Assembly (NCBI GenBank): GCA_963768025.1
Contig: CAVYGM010000013.1
Location: 1 to 56,703, forward strand
DNA from: CAVYGM01 sp963768025
Lineage (GTDB): Bacteria; Bacteroidota; Bacteroidia; Cytophagales; Spirosomataceae
DNA length: 56,703 bases
Reading direction: 5' to 3'
Positions 39,555 through 48,422 of this stretch are shown in pieces (the first letter of the stretch is position 1; each line of letters begins with the position of its first letter). The translations under genes and the position numbers were made by a program. The notes under the pieces were generated by a model. It was not told where the DNA came from. It saw only the letters and a list, made by a program, of their open reading frames with translations, and ran no database searches.

Positions 39555-41135
39555 TTAACGCCCCAGCACCGCCATCGCCGCGTTCCTGCCCGGAATGCCA
39601 CTCACGGCACCGCCACGTTTGGCAGAGGAGCCGCAGAGAAACACCCTATCCCACGGGGTTTCCACGCCCCACGTACCTACTTCCGACTCGGTTTCAGCGA
39701 AGAACCACGAAAGGGCATTATGAAAGATATTACCCATGGGCATGTTGAGTTCCTGTTCCAAATCCCAGGCGCTTTTTGCTTCCAAACATAGGTTGCCCTG
39801 GGCATCGCGGGCGAAACAGTCTTCCAGCGGTTCGGTGAGGTATTCGTTTATGCCTGAAAAGAAGCGGCGCACCACCTCCTGCTTGGTCCTTTCGTTGTCG
39901 GTAGTAAATAGCCGGTAGGGAAGATCCAGGCCAAAATAGGTAAGGGTATGGTAGCCCTTTTGTTGTAGCTCCTTGGAAAGTATCGTAGGGTCGGTAAGGG
40001 TATGGCAATACATTTCTCCGGCTAGTGTATCGGGTAGTAGCCCCTGGGCGGCCTGAGTGAAGGTGTTTTCCATCTGAGCGTAGGACTGGTTGATGTGGAA
40101 CGTGCCCGCAAAGGCATCAGACGACCGGATGTGCGGATCTTTCAGAGTGGGTAATTTTTTCAAAAGCATGTTGATCTTAAAAGCGGTTCCTTCGTCCTGG
40201 GGCGTTGGAGTCGCCGGTTCGTGGCCCATAAGGCGGTACAAAACGGCCTCGCTGGCATTTGAGAGCAGGTAGCTGGTTTTTAGTTCAACGGATTTTCCGT
40301 CCACCTCAACCAACAGGGTATGCTTGTTTGCGCCGGTTTGGATGTCCAGGATAGTGGCATTGCAGAGCAGCGTGGCCCCCGCCCGGCTGGCTTTGCGGGC
40401 AAGTTGCCCGGCCAGGGTACCCATGCCGCCTTCGGGCACCCGCCATTCACCGGTTTTGTTGCCAATGATATGGTACAGGAAGGTGCGGTTTTGCAACAGG
40501 CTCTCGTCATACGCGTTCGTGTAGGCTCCTATCTTGGCATCGGTCATAAGTACGCCGCGCAGGACATCCGACTTACAATTTTTTTCGAGGAAATATCCGA
40601 TGGGAGTTTCCACAAAGTCACGCCAGAGGTCGGACAATCCGGCTGATCTGAAGCGTTTTTCAAACTCCCGCTTACTCGCTAGCGGGGCCAGGAAGGAATC
40701 CCAAACCAGTTCCGCAAAAAGTTTTTGTTGTCGTATGATCCGTTGGTAGCCCAGCCACTCGGCTTCCCCACTTCCGAGGTTGAGGATGGACTGGCGCGAT
40801 ACCCGATCGTCGGCATTGCTGATAAGAAGCCCGGTGGGCTTGTTTTGCTGCCAGTAGGGCGTGTAGGACGCGATTCGACGGGGCAAAAGATTGACCTTTA
40901 ACCCCAATTCCTTGAAAATCTGCTCAGGAAACAAGCTGATCAGATAAGAATACCGGGAGAGTACTGCTTCGTAGTCCGGGAAAGCGCGCTGGGATGTAGT
41001 AGCTCCCCCCAGGTAGTTGTTTTTTTCGAGCAGCAATACCTTTTTACCAGCCATAGCGAGGTAGTTGGCTGCAACCAGGCCATTGTGCCCACCCCCGAGT
41101 AGTACTGTGTGATAATCAGTAGAAGATAGGTTCAT
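39555..41135 (-). CDS. FAD-dependent oxidoreductase of the PYROXD2/phytoene-desaturase type
   Basis: An intact 526-residue flavoprotein. The N-terminal dinucleotide fold is HTVLLGGGHNGLVAANYLAMAGKKVLLLEK (Gly-x-Gly-x-x-Gly at about 14-19, then an acidic residue at the strand end), followed by YLGGATTSQRAFPDYEAVLSRYSY. The C-terminal FAD block is VFLCGSSAKRGGAVSGIPGRNAAMAVLG. The layout matches the PYROXD2 branch of the CrtI amine-oxidase superfamily rather than a carotenoid-synthesis desaturase, and no carotenoid genes are nearby. The reaction is unknown. It is transcribed alone, convergent with the Hint-like gene. Confidence 0.85.
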   Translation of the reverse strand: MNLSSTDYHTVLLGGGHNGLVAANYLAMAGKKVLLLEKNNYLGGATTSQRAFPDYEAVLSRYSYLISLFPEQIFKELGLKVNLLPRRIASYTPYWQQNKPTGLLISNADDRVSRQSILNLGSGEAEWLGYQRIIRQQKLFAELVWDSFLAPLASKREFEKRFRSAGLSDLWRDFVETPIGYFLEKNCKSDVLRGVLMTDAKIGAYTNAYDESLLQNRTFLYHIIGNKTGEWRVPEGGMGTLAGQLARKASRAGATLLCNATILDIQTGANKHTLLVEVDGKSVELKTSYLLSNASEAVLYRLMGHEPATPTPQDEGTAFKINMLLKKLPTLKDPHIRSSDAFAGTFHINQSYAQMENTFTQAAQGLLPDTLAGEMYCHTLTDPTILSKELQQKGYHTLTYFGLDLPYRLFTTDNERTKQEVVRRFFSGINEYLTEPLEDCFARDAQGNLCLEAKSAWDLEQELNMPMGNIFHNALSWFFAETESEVGTWGVETPWDRVFLCGSSAKRGGAVSGIPGRNAAMAVLGR

Positions 41136-41257
41136 GCCAAATCTCGAATTTACGTTATGATTAGTATAATTTGATTTACGAATTGAATTTTTACGTTATA
41201 TTTAAAAGTGCTTAGAAATGATCTGGTGCATGGAACGGATAGCAACCAACTAAATGT

Positions 41258-41941
41258 ATGAAGTGGTCCTTTGTAATTCAACAAAAATTGAAAGCAGCGC
41301 TCCTGCTTGGGTGCGTCATGCTATTGGTCCTGGCAAGTACGCTCCTTTCCCGGAATCATATCAACGGTATCGACAAGTCGTTTTCATCCATGTACCAGGA
41401 CCGATTGATTCCGGCGGTGGATATCGTGTACCTGACCGAGAATTTGTACCGCAAACGCCTCCTGGTGGAAAGGTATGTATTATTGGACGAAATGCCCGCC
41501 CGTGGACAGCTGGTTCGACAGCTGAATGGATACAATGCCAGTACGGATTCTCTGTTGCGAGAATTTGAAAAGACGTATTTGGTGGCGGAAGAAACAAAAA
41601 GTTTGCGGGCGTTTGAAAGTCGGAATAAGGAGTATTCGGACCTGGAAAGATCCGTGATCAGGCTGAGTGAAGCCGGCGATAGGGAAGCTGGTAAAACGCT
41701 ATTTGAAGAAAATGGGAATAGGCTATTCCAGAAAACTATACTTCGGTTGAATGAACTCACCCAAATCCAGTCATCGGTCGGTAAGGAGCTACTGAAACAA
41801 TCCCACAGCAATGTGATTCAATCCGAATTTCTTTACACGATTCAGATAGGCATGGTGGTTATTATCGGGCTTATCTTACTGGCATTGATCCAGGGAGCCA
41901 AGATTGTCAATAAGGAGGCTGCCCCCTTTCACCTGAACTGA
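41258..41941 (+). CDS. Membrane protein with a four-helix-bundle MCP-type sensor domain
   Basis: An intact 227-residue protein. One membrane helix at about 12-31 (LKAALLLGCVMLLVLASTLLS) and another at about 194-215 (YTIQIGMVVIIGLILLALIQG) bracket a periplasmic helical domain of about 160 residues (INGIDKSFSSMYQDRLIPAVDIVYLTENLYRKR onward), similar to the four-helix-bundle ligand domain of methyl-accepting chemotaxis proteins. After the second helix only about ten residues remain: there is no HAMP, kinase or methyl-accepting domain. It might be a truncated receptor or a stand-alone sensor that acts with a partner. Confidence 0.65.
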   Translation: MKWSFVIQQKLKAALLLGCVMLLVLASTLLSRNHINGIDKSFSSMYQDRLIPAVDIVYLTENLYRKRLLVERYVLLDEMPARGQLVRQLNGYNASTDSLLREFEKTYLVAEETKSLRAFESRNKEYSDLERSVIRLSEAGDREAGKTLFEENGNRLFQKTILRLNELTQIQSSVGKELLKQSHSNVIQSEFLYTIQIGMVVIIGLILLALIQGAKIVNKEAAPFHLN

Positions 41942-41959
41942 TCACTTTGCTGTTACCCG

Positions 41960-42000
41960 ATACAAAAATCCCCGGCCTTTTTGGCCGGGGATTTTTGTAT
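41960..42000. terminator. Strong bidirectional terminator
   Basis: A perfect 18-bp inverted repeat (41960-41977 and 41983-42000) with a five-T loop has a GC core GGCCGGGG and A/T-rich flanks on both sides, so it can act on either strand. It lies between the convergent four-helix-bundle and DUF6600 genes. Confidence 0.92.
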
Positions 42001-42071
42001 CACTTCGCATTCGATTCAGATAGGTGGGTTAAGGTTGAGAAGAGGGTTTCTACATAGCCCGAAGGCGAGGA

Positions 42072-43385
42072 TCATCTTGGACCCCGGCTGCGGTTAGAAG
42101 AGGGGCTTTCTGAGCTGGTACTTCTGCCCGAGGTAGCTGGCGCACTGCGTTCCGAACTATTGCTGCGGGCTGCCGGAGCTTCCATACGCGAACGAGCCGA
42201 GCTTCCGCTGTTGCTCCGGGAAGGAGCCTGCTCCATCGAACGGGAGCGGCTGCTGTTCCCGTTGGCGTTGGGATTGTATTCGCTTCGGCTGCGGGGGGCG
42301 CTATTTCCCGATTCGTAGGTTCTGGAACGCGTCGCCGGACTCTCTACACTGCTACGTGACTCCGGAACAGTATATCCGGGGCTACTCTGACCGCGCGATT
42401 CGTAACTTCTCGAACGAGTGGAGGGCTCCGCCGACTCGTAGGTACGGGGCTGGCTCGAAGGAGCCGGACTTTCGTACGAGCGGTTGGTATTGGAACGATT
42501 GCTGGTGCCATTGCTTTCTGCTTCGTAACTACCCCGCGAGCGGTTGGTAGCACCCGATTCGTACGAACGGTTGGACTGCGCGTTGCCATTGGTTTCGGCC
42601 TGCCGGGAGTTGCGGTTCGAAAGTCCGCTCTCGTCCCGATCCTGGCGGTAGAGTCCACTGGCACTGTTGCCGTTGGACCGGTAAGTACCGTCGTTGTTCT
42701 GCCGTTCCGATGCGTAGCGGCTACCCCGAACTTCATCGGACCGGTACACGGGTACACTGGATCTTGTCACCCGCTCTACTTCGCTGTGGCGGGGTCCATA
42801 GGCGTACACCCGGTTGTCGTTCCGATAGTAGTTGTTAATGATGGTGGTTTGATTATAGACATTTCCGTAGCGGTTTCTGGGGATACAATACCCGAAAATA
42901 CGGGGGCGGTTGATGTACCGTTGCGGCACGAAAACCCAGAAATTCACCGGAATATTAAACGATACCCCCACACGTACACCCGGCCACAAAGGAGCCCAGC
43001 CGTAGTACCCACCACCCGTGCGCCAGTCAACCCAGGCGGGTCCCCACTGGTAGTCGGGTACCCAGGCCCAGCCAGAGAAATCGTCGTAGAACCAGCGTCC
43101 ATAGTGGAAAGGGGCCCATCCCCAGTCGTAGTCCGACACCCAGGTATTGCCGTATTCGGTCATCATCCATTGGCCGTTGGTAGCGTAAGGCTGAAAGTCA
43201 CGATCCACGTAGGGCGACCAAATGGAGCCGTACTGCGGGTGGGACGTCCACCGACCATAAGGCGACAGTTCGTTGTAGAATGTCTGGAAAGAAACAGAAA
43301 GTCCGGGCTGGGCCAGGGCCTCTTTTCCAACCAGCGTGCTTCCCAGCAGGAAAGCAAAAAGAAAGAGAATTTTTGATTTTTTCAT
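42072..43385 (-). CDS. Secreted DUF6600 protein with an Arg/Ser-rich repetitive tail
   Basis: An intact 437-residue protein with a signal peptide (to about residue 26). Residues 30-190 are rich in Trp, Tyr and Gly in a quasi-repeating pattern (YGRWTSHPQYGSIWSPYV, YGNTWVSDYDWGWAPFHYGR, GWAWVPDYQWGPAWVDWR, YYGWAPLWPGV), typical of DUF6600. From about residue 200 to the end it becomes low-complexity Ser/Arg/Asn/Glu with a recurring R-S/T-YES motif about every 13-20 residues (RSYESGA, RSYESPA, RTYESAE, RSYESRG, RTYESGN). This tail is probably disordered. Function is unknown; an envelope or extracellular-matrix role is a guess. Confidence 0.75.
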   Translation of the reverse strand: MKKSKILFLFAFLLGSTLVGKEALAQPGLSVSFQTFYNELSPYGRWTSHPQYGSIWSPYVDRDFQPYATNGQWMMTEYGNTWVSDYDWGWAPFHYGRWFYDDFSGWAWVPDYQWGPAWVDWRTGGGYYGWAPLWPGVRVGVSFNIPVNFWVFVPQRYINRPRIFGYCIPRNRYGNVYNQTTIINNYYRNDNRVYAYGPRHSEVERVTRSSVPVYRSDEVRGSRYASERQNNDGTYRSNGNSASGLYRQDRDESGLSNRNSRQAETNGNAQSNRSYESGATNRSRGSYEAESNGTSNRSNTNRSYESPAPSSQPRTYESAEPSTRSRSYESRGQSSPGYTVPESRSSVESPATRSRTYESGNSAPRSRSEYNPNANGNSSRSRSMEQAPSRSNSGSSARSRMEAPAARSNSSERSAPATSGRSTSSESPSSNRSRGPR

Positions 43386-43693
43386 GGCTGTATGATCAAA
43401 GGGCTAAATTGTGGGGGTAAGTTGTTTGATTGTTAGACCCATAGCCGGATAAAAGGTTTAAACTACGCTTTAAAAAAATAGCAGTTCAGACGTACCTAAA
43501 ACGACAACCTGGCCTAAAAAGTATACAGGAGGGCGAACCGCTTTTTTGTTAAAAACAAGACGCCTACCCGCTCAAAGGACAACTAACCACTACCTGCCCC
43601 CTACGGAAGCTTAAAAAATAATAAAGTACGGAGGAAGATTGGCAGAGGAATAATTTTTTACTACCTCTGTGGTCATATCACGCTCTACCTCTC
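43386..43693. other. Divergent spacer between the DUF6600 and antiporter genes
   Basis: No gene. It contains a promoter candidate for the rightward gene: TTG (43639-43641), 20 nt, TACCTCTG (43662-43669), one mismatch from TAnnTTTG, 25 nt before the antiporter ATG. Confidence 0.45.
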
Positions 43694-44939
43694 ATGGATA
43701 CCTACCTGTTTATTTTGATGATTATCGGGATAGCCTCTCTCGGTATGGCCTGGATGCCTCAGATCACTAAAAAAATCAAAATATCGTACTCGATACTGTA
43801 TGTACTGCTGGGAGTTATCCTGTATATTTTTAGTGACCATCTCCCCTTGCCTGACCCCATTCGTAAGCAGCAGTACACGGTACATCTGACCGAGCTGGTG
43901 GTGATTATTTCCCTAATGGGGTTCGGGGTTGAAGATAGACCGTCCTTTTTCGCTCAATGCCTGGCAGCTCCCCCTACGGCTCGTTAGCTGGACTATGCTG
44001 ATCAGTATCGGGCTTATGGCCTACCTATCCTGGCAATTTTTGAATTTTGATATACCCTCCGCCCTGCTGCTGGCGGCTGTGCTGGCCCCCACCGATCCGG
44101 TGTTGGCGGCTGATGTGCAGGTAGGGCCCCCGCACGAAAACAAACGCGACGATGTGAAGTTTGCCCTCACGGGAGAGGCCGGACTCAACGACGGCATGGC
44201 GTTTCCGTTTACGTGGCTGGCCATTACCGTAGCCCAAATTACGTATAAACAGGAAGGGAGCCTGATCGATTGGCTACTGGTGGATCTTTTGTACAAAATA
44301 GTAGTGGGCGTTATTGCGGGCTTTGTTTTGGGGCGTTTGCTGGCCTATGCGCTTTTCAAAAAGCCCAATAAGAATAATCTGTTGGAACAGAACAATGGGT
44401 TTATTGCCCTGGCCGCTACTCTCTTGATCTACGGCTTTACCGAACTGATCCATGCCTACGGGTTCATAGCCGTGTTTGTGGGGGCCGTGACCCTCCGAAA
44501 CTATGAGATGCGGCACGAGTTCCACACGCAGCTCCACTCCTTCACCGATCAGATCGAGCGTATCCTGGTTGCCATTGTGCTGATGCTTTTTGGGGGGAGC
44601 CTGGTTAGTGGGATACTAGAAGATTTGTCTGGCCAAATGGTGCTGATCGGGATTGTGTTTGTGCTGCTTGTAAGGCCCCTGGCTGGGTACCTGGCTTTGA
44701 TTGGGACCGGACTGCACAAGATTAAGCGGCTGAGTATTTCCTTTTTTGGGATCAAGGGCATCGGTTCCTTTTTTTACCTCTCTTTTGCCCTGGTAGAAAC
44801 GGATTTCGCCCAAGCCGGCGAGATCTGGGCACTCGCGGCTTTCACGGTTCTTGTCTCCCTGGTGGTACACGGCTCTACCGCTACCCACAGCATGAATCAG
44901 ATCGAGGAAAAGTTTTCACACGAGCAGGCAGAGGAGTAA
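43694..44939 (+). CDS. CPA1-type cation:proton antiporter, one frameshift
   Basis: An inner-membrane Na+/H+ (or K+/H+) exchanger of about 415 residues with roughly 11-12 membrane helices. Family motifs are LLAAVLAPTDPVLAADVQ (about 44070-44120), FALTGEAGLNDGMAFPFTW with the ion-binding Asn-Asp pair, and GIKGIGSFFYLSFAL near the end. The first 78 residues are in frame 2; the rest is in frame 3, joining near 43925 (LMGFGV, then LKIDRPFSLNAWQLPLRL). It uses ATG 43694. It likely exports cations or regulates cytoplasmic pH. It is probably monocistronic. Confidence 0.88.
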
Positions 44940-45010
44940 GGGAGGCATCCCACTGACTCCCGGTTTGGGATAACTATCAGGGCTTATTTAGTGGAAATTT
45001 CCGAAGGGCA

Positions 45011-45042
45011 TTTGTATAGCTTGCCAGGCGTGCCTACATTCG
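45011..45042 (+). promoter_or_regulatory. Promoter candidate of the M1 peptidase gene
   Basis: TTTG (45011-45014), a 20-nt spacer and TACATTCG (45035-45042) match the Bacteroidota consensus with one mismatch; 49 nt before the coding start. It has the same spacer length as the promoter at 30368. Confidence 0.55.
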
Positions 45043-45091
45043 TTATGCTTGCCATAAGCTATACTGTACTGGTACTTTTATCCTCAAAATT

Positions 45092-47674
45092 TTGAAAACA
45101 ACGCTACCGATCCTTTTCGTTTTTTTGTGCTTTTCCTGCCGTCAAATGCCCGTCAAGTCCGTAGTGTTGCAGGAGGGAGTATCCGAAGAACTGGCCCGCT
45201 CCCGCAAAGCTACCCTGAGTAAGATAGCCTACCACCTGTCCCTGGCTATACCTCAGGAGAAGGAGCGCGCCATTGCTGCCACCGAGACGATCACGTTTTT
45301 TCGTAAGCCTACCACCGAACCTTTGCTTCTGGATTTCAAGGAGAGCCGGGAGCATATCCATAAGGTGGTAGCGAATGGCAAAGAGGTACCGATTACTTTC
45401 GAAAAAGAACACATCCTGATCGCCCAGAATGCTTTGAAAAAGGGAAAGAACACAGTCAAGATCGAATTTATAGCCGGGAATCTGTCCCTCAACCGCAACG
45501 AGGAGTACCTCTATACCCTGCTGGTACCCGACCGGGCCCGGACGGTGTTTCCCTGCTTCGACCAGCCCGACCTGAAAGCTACCTTTGAGCTTTCGCTCAC
45601 CATTCCGGCAACTTGGCAAGCCGTAGCGAATGGCCCCCTCCGCGACAGTACGCTCGTAGGTACCCGCAAGACCTACCATTTCCTACCTTCGGATGTGCTG
45701 CCTACCTACCTGTTCTCGTTCGTCGCCGGTCGCTTCGAAAAAGTGACCCGTAGGCCCGATGGCCGGGAAATGACGCTGTATCACCGCGAGACCGACACCT
45801 CCAAAATCCGGCTGAGTCTCGATCCGATCTTCGATACCCACGCCGGTGCCTTGACTTTTCTGGAAGACTATACCCAAATCAGGTACCCCTTCCAGAAGTT
45901 TGACTTTGCGGCCATTCCCGATTTTCAGTACGGGGGCATGGAGCACGTCGGGGCCATCCAGTACAAGGCCGCGAGTCTGTTTCTGGACAAAGGAGCCACC
46001 AAAGATCAGAAACTGGGGCGCGCCAAGCTACTTTCCCACGAAACCGCCCACATGTGGTTCGGTGACCTGGTGACCATGCGGTGGTTCAATGATGTGTGGA
46101 TGAAGGAGGTTTTTGCCAATTTTATGGCCGACAAAATCGTGCAGGCCACCGACGCCGAAAGCAACTACGAGCTTGAATTCCTGATGTCGCACGTTCCGGC
46201 GGCCTATGGTGTGGATCGGACCGAAGGCCCCAACCCCATCGGACAGCCTCTGGAAAACCTTAATCAGGCCGGTACCATGTATGGGCCTATTATCTACCAT
46301 AAGGCCCCCATCATGATGCGGCAGCTCGAACGCCTCATGGGGAAGGAAGCCCTGCGCGACGGCCTGCGGGAGTACCTTAAAAAATACGCCTACGGCAACG
46401 CCACCTGGCCGGATCTGATTGCGATCCTGGACGCTCGCACGCCCACGGACCTGCTCGCCTGGAACCGGGTGTGGGTTAATGAAACCGGCCGGCCGGAGTT
46501 TAAGTACAAAATTGAAACCGAAAAAAATGCGACACCCGGTCAGGAATTGAAAATCAAGGAGTTTACCATTACGCAGGAAGGAGAGGATGGCTCGGAGCGG
46601 GTGTGGCCGCAACTATTTGAAGTAGCGCTGGTGTATCCCAACCGCGTGGAAGAGTTGACCGTAGACATGAACGCCGCTTCTGTGTCACTATCCGGGGCCA
46701 TTGGCAAAGAGGTACCCCTGGATATTATTTTTAATTCCTCCGGACAAGGGTACGGCTTGTTTCCGGCATCGGCCACTCTGCTCCAAAAAGTACCCGAAGT
46801 GGCTAATCCGCTGATGCGGGCGTCGGCGTACGTAAACCTGTACGAAAACATGCTGACCGGAGGCAAAATCAGACCGATGCTGCTGGCCGATCTGTACGTA
46901 AAAATGCTAACCAAAGAAACCGAAGAACTGAGCCTGCGGCTGATCACCGGGCAGCTATCGGATATTTTCTGGCAGTATCTCCCCGCTCCGCAACGAGCCG
47001 ACTGGGGCGAGTACCTGGAGCGAAAGGTGTGGGAAGCCATGCTGCAGCAGCCGGAAGCCAATAAGAAAAAAATCCTGTTCAAGCTGTACCAGAGTATTGC
47101 CCTGGGCGAGAAGGCGCAGGATCAGCTACACGAAATCTGGAAAGACCAGAAAGCACCCGGAGGGATCACCCTTACCGAAGATGACTACACGTCGCTGGCG
47201 CTGTCGCTCGCAGTGCGCGACTATGCGCCCGATGGCCAAATTCTGGAACAACAACTCGCGCGCATCAAAAATCCGGATCGTCAGAAAAGGCTGCAATTCA
47301 TGATGCCCGCGCTATCGGAAAAGGTAGCCGTGCGGGATGCTTTCTTTGCGTCGCTGCTAGACGAGAAAAACCGCGAACGGGAGGCCTGGGTAACGGCCGC
47401 GCTGGGGTACCTGCACCATCCGCTGCGAGCGGCCACGTCGATCAAGTACTTGCGCCCCAGCCTGGATGTACTGGAAGAGATTCAGAAAACGGGCGATATT
47501 TTCTTTCCCGAAAGCTGGCTGCGGGCTACGCTGAGTAGCTACAATTCCTGGGAAGCCGAGGAACTCGTACGGGACTTCCTGGAAGAACATCCTGGATACA
47601 ATCCACGCCTGAAAGCAAAGCTCTTGCAGTCAGCCGACGGGATTTTCAGGGGGGTACTGCTTTTGCGGAAGTAA
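45092..47674 (+). CDS. M1-family metallopeptidase (aminopeptidase N-like) lipoprotein
   Basis: An intact 860-residue zinc aminopeptidase. Zinc ligands are in HETAHMWFGD (His316, His320, catalytic Glu317) and Glu339 in WMKEVFANF, giving the HExxH-18-E signature. The exopeptidase motif, normally GAMEN, reads GGMEH at 281-285. An N-terminal beta-domain (FPCFDQPDLKATFELSLTIP) and a C-terminal helical domain are present. The start appears to be TTG 45092, because MKTTLPILFVFLCFSC gives a lipoprotein signal with Cys at residue 16; no ATG fits as well. It probably trims N-terminal residues from peptides at the periplasmic face or the cell surface. Confidence 0.92.
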   Translation: MKTTLPILFVFLCFSCRQMPVKSVVLQEGVSEELARSRKATLSKIAYHLSLAIPQEKERAIAATETITFFRKPTTEPLLLDFKESREHIHKVVANGKEVPITFEKEHILIAQNALKKGKNTVKIEFIAGNLSLNRNEEYLYTLLVPDRARTVFPCFDQPDLKATFELSLTIPATWQAVANGPLRDSTLVGTRKTYHFLPSDVLPTYLFSFVAGRFEKVTRRPDGREMTLYHRETDTSKIRLSLDPIFDTHAGALTFLEDYTQIRYPFQKFDFAAIPDFQYGGMEHVGAIQYKAASLFLDKGATKDQKLGRAKLLSHETAHMWFGDLVTMRWFNDVWMKEVFANFMADKIVQATDAESNYELEFLMSHVPAAYGVDRTEGPNPIGQPLENLNQAGTMYGPIIYHKAPIMMRQLERLMGKEALRDGLREYLKKYAYGNATWPDLIAILDARTPTDLLAWNRVWVNETGRPEFKYKIETEKNATPGQELKIKEFTITQEGEDGSERVWPQLFEVALVYPNRVEELTVDMNAASVSLSGAIGKEVPLDIIFNSSGQGYGLFPASATLLQKVPEVANPLMRASAYVNLYENMLTGGKIRPMLLADLYVKMLTKETEELSLRLITGQLSDIFWQYLPAPQRADWGEYLERKVWEAMLQQPEANKKKILFKLYQSIALGEKAQDQLHEIWKDQKAPGGITLTEDDYTSLALSLAVRDYAPDGQILEQQLARIKNPDRQKRLQFMMPALSEKVAVRDAFFASLLDEKNREREAWVTAALGYLHHPLRAATSIKYLRPSLDVLEEIQKTGDIFFPESWLRATLSSYNSWEAEELVRDFLEEHPGYNPRLKAKLLQSADGIFRGVLLLRK

Positions 47675-47746
47675 AGGGTTTTCGGAGTTTGCGGAATGAT
47701 TCTAGTACCTTGTACTTGCTTTTACTATCTTGGCATAACCTTTATT

Positions 47747-48082
47747 ATGAGACAGGGCAACCCGATTCAAGAGCATTTGGAAGAATTGATCAACTTGTGC
47801 AAACAATTTGGAGTGGAAAGACTGTATACTTTTGGCTCGGTGAATACAGACAAATTTGATACTAAGAGTAGTGATGTGGATTTGATTGCTGAGCTGATGC
47901 CAATGGACCCTATTGAAAAAGGCGAAAACCTGATGCATCTTTGGGATGCTCTCGAATCCCTTTTTTCCTGTAAGGTTGACTTATTGACCGACCAGCCAAT
48001 AAGAAACCCCTACCTTAAAGGCAGTATTGAAAAAACGAAGCAATTGATCTATGACAGAAAAAGGCAGAAAATATCTATCTGA
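47747..48082 (+). CDS. mntA: MntA-type nucleotidyltransferase antitoxin
   Basis: A 111-residue minimal nucleotidyltransferase. The signature is YTFGSVNTDKFDTKSSDVDLIAEL: Gly-Ser followed by the Asp-x-Asp metal pair (here DVD), with a third acidic residue in KVDLLTD. In MntA-HepT systems the MNT protein AMPylates and so neutralises the HEPN toxin. The ATG at 47747 is preferred to an upstream in-frame codon because it starts just before the typical helix QEHLEELINLCKQFGV. It overlaps the following hepT by 32 nt, which is usual for the pair. Confidence 0.85.
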   Translation: MRQGNPIQEHLEELINLCKQFGVERLYTFGSVNTDKFDTKSSDVDLIAELMPMDPIEKGENLMHLWDALESLFSCKVDLLTDQPIRNPYLKGSIEKTKQLIYDRKRQKISI

Positions 48083-48386
48083 TATTCTGTTAGCTATAAA
48101 TATGATCGAAGCCTTTACGGTGGGAATCGATACTTTTTCGCTATACCAGGCTGATTTGAAAACAAAAAGCGCCGTAGAGAGACAGTTGGGAATCATTGGA
48201 GAGGCCGTGAATCAATTCAGAAAGGAAGTTCCAGACTTTGCATAAAGCAGTTCTCATCAGGTTGTTAGCTTTCGTAATCGTTTGATCCATTCATATGATT
48301 CAGTTGATGATTCTATTGTTTGGGCTATCATAAAAAGACATCTGCTACTTCTTAAATCCGAAGCTGAAAAAGGATTGGGTGACTAA
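48051..48386 (+). pseudogene. hepT: HepT-like HEPN toxin with an in-frame stop
   Basis: The second gene of the MntA-HepT module, starting MTEKGRKYLSDILLAINMIEAFT. It reads for 64 residues to VPDFA, meets TAA (48243-48245) and continues in the same frame as SSHQVVSFRNRLIHSYDSVDDS to a stop at 48384-48386. The part after the stop holds the HEPN active-site motif RNRLIH (Arg-x4-His) and the Tyr used for AMPylation (HSY), so a product ending at TAA would be inactive. TTA would restore a 111-residue protein of normal size. It is either a single-base error or a disarmed toxin. Confidence 0.8.
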
Positions 48387-48422
48387 TCTTGCCCTGCGTC
48401 AAACTACGTTTGCCAGCGAGTC

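Noticed and set aside
42300..42760. A DNA tandem repeat or CRISPR-like array in the Ser/Arg-rich region
   Set aside because: Repeat units differ in length and in DNA sequence; the repetition is only at protein level and in frame.
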